A stretch of 64,000 bases of DNA, from contig CAJJDP010000114.1 in NCBI GenBank assembly GCA_905182995.1, positions 311,772 to 375,771 on the forward strand, written 5' to 3'. The DNA is from Paramecium octaurelia (lineage: Eukaryota; Ciliophora; Oligohymenophorea; Peniculida; Parameciidae). The notes under the pieces are model-generated. The model searched no databases. It was not told where the DNA came from and saw only the letters and a program-made list of their open reading frames with translations. This document shows, one piece after another, positions 62,701-64,000 of the stretch. Within the stretch, counting starts at the first letter, position 1, and every line of letters starts with the position of its first letter. A program made the position numbers and the translations under genes.

Positions 62701-64000
62701 TGCTGTTGTTGCTAATTAAAATGGCAAGAAATTTAGTTTTTCTAGCAATGAAAGCTATAGGGCTTACCTATCATTCATAATGAAGGTAATAAAGTTAAAA
62801 AAATTAATACTGAATAAGGAGATGGTGTTATTACAAAATTTACTTGAAGAATTTGCTTTTTTTTCTAGTACACTTAATTAAATTGAAAAGTATAAAAAAG
62901 AAATTTAAACCAAATTCTAATAACGATTTTAATATCGTATTAAAGAATTTATTCAAAAGTTAGAGCAATTACAATTTTCGTAAATTAATTTAAGTTAGGA
63001 AAAGGATGAAAATTTTCATTTGTACTTGAAAAGTTTGGAAACAAAGTTATTTCAAAGTGGAAACGATAAAGTGACCACTCAAAACAAAATAAATATCTTT
63101 GATTTTCTTGATTGCTTGGAATTTTATTTACAAGAGAAATTGGTCTAAAAAAGATGTTTTTCAAACATCCAAATTGAATAAGGTTTACTTATTCAATAAA
63201 TAAAAAAAATATACTTAGAGGATGACAGTGAAGAAGCAGATGATGGGGAAGAATCAAAAGAATAATTCGGTTAATTAGATAATTTGGTTCAAAGAGTCTA
63301 AGACTTTACAAATAATGAATAATGGAAAATTAAATAGGGTTTAGTTTTTACTATAATTTAGATTTCATCCAATTGTTTTTCAAATAATCTTGTTTCTTTT
63401 TGTTAGAAAGTTCTAATCGAATTGTGGGTTCAAGAAAAAGATCAAAGAGTTAGAAACCTTTTAAAAAATGAAAAATTGATAAGTATGTAAATGCAAATTT
63501 TGAAGAAAGATTGGTAGACTTAACAAGATAGAATTGCAGGGAAAATGTTGGAAATGTTGAGCAGAATTGATGAATTGTAAGAATAAATTTCTCATGAGGC
63601 TAATCTCAACAAGCGAGATCTATACCTTAAAGAACTTGATGAAACAACAGAGCAATTAGATTAATCAATTGAAAATATCAGTGAAATGGGGTAATAATTG
63701 AGACTGCTAACTGATTTTGTTAATCATATCAGAAAAGGCTTGATCAGAGTGGAGGGGAAAATCAACGAAATGAAGGAATAACTCAAAAGCCTGAGTAACG
63801 ATATTAAATTTTTGAGAGGAAAATCTGTTGAGTAATTATTTGAAATTAGAAAATGGAAGGTACTAAAAGAAGCTGCACCTAAGAATGCTAAATCCATTTA
63901 CATACCATTAATAACCAAAGAGATATATCATAAAGATGAAAAAAAAGAAGATAATTTAAGTATTTTAATAAATTTAGAACAAATTAATGATACTCAAGGA
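59789..64000 (+). CDS. N-terminal 1,404 codons of a very large protein (runs off right edge)
   Basis: A single frame with no TGA from ATG 59789 to the last base, with no intron needed. The protein is helical throughout, K/E/Q/L/N-rich, with coiled-coil stretches (EEISHEANLNKRDLYLKELDETTEQLDQ near the end). The last 60 residues (KVLKEAAPKNAKSIYIPLITKEIYHKDE) look like the linker that precedes a downstream domain. In ciliates, large proteins of this shape often continue into NACHT/ATPase, WD40 or repeat modules, but this is recollection of a general pattern, not evidence. No enzymatic motif is visible in the part seen. Codon use is the same as in neighbouring genes. Confidence 0.8.

Overview
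The window looks like macronuclear DNA of a ciliate, most like Paramecium. It is about 70% A+T, the genes are closely packed, and the protein families recognised here can only be read through if TAA and TAG encode glutamine and TGA is the sole stop. Genes are cut by many tiny introns (19-35 nt, GT...AG, usually GTA...TAG) that conventional ORF calling breaks apart. All gene models below were built by reading TAA/TAG as Q and removing such introns; nearly every joined model was checked for an exact reading frame from ATG to TGA. No tRNA, rRNA, CRISPR array, telomeric repeat or prokaryotic element was seen.

Layout. 1-25 kb is gene-dense with recognisable, intact genes: a DHHC palmitoyltransferase (partial), an NFX1-type zinc-finger protein fused to a SAC3/GANP domain, a secreted two-domain cystatin, a TM9/EMP70 protein, an ammonium transporter, a small membrane protein, the spliceosomal helicase Prp28 and the NTC component Cdc5 (divergent neighbours), a ciliary CIMIP2/FAM166-like protein, a GSK3 kinase, a ULK/Atg1-like kinase and a putative lipid-anchored PP1-binding protein, with several unknown proteins between them. 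25.6-28.5 kb holds an exact 1,403-bp direct duplication separated by a single N, which reads as an unmerged assembly overlap. It carries the gene for a P/Q-rich coiled-coil protein, whole in one copy and 5'-truncated in the other.

29-64 kb is looser. Intact genes (a Nab2/ZC3H14-type CCCH protein, a TPR protein, BAH-PHD and PHD proteins, a helix-turn-helix protein, a LysM-TLDc protein, a CAMK-like kinase, a TMEM185-like RING protein and coiled-coil or unknown proteins) alternate with 1-2.5 kb stretches holding broken, frame-shifted coding remnants. At the right edge a single 1,404-codon open frame runs off the window.

Taken together, several genes touch mRNA handling (NFX1-SAC3, Prp28, Cdc5, Nab2), signalling (three kinases, a candidate PP1 regulator) and membrane traffic or transport (DHHC, TM9, AMT). 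Their adjacency is ordinary for a compact eukaryotic genome; nothing suggests an operon.
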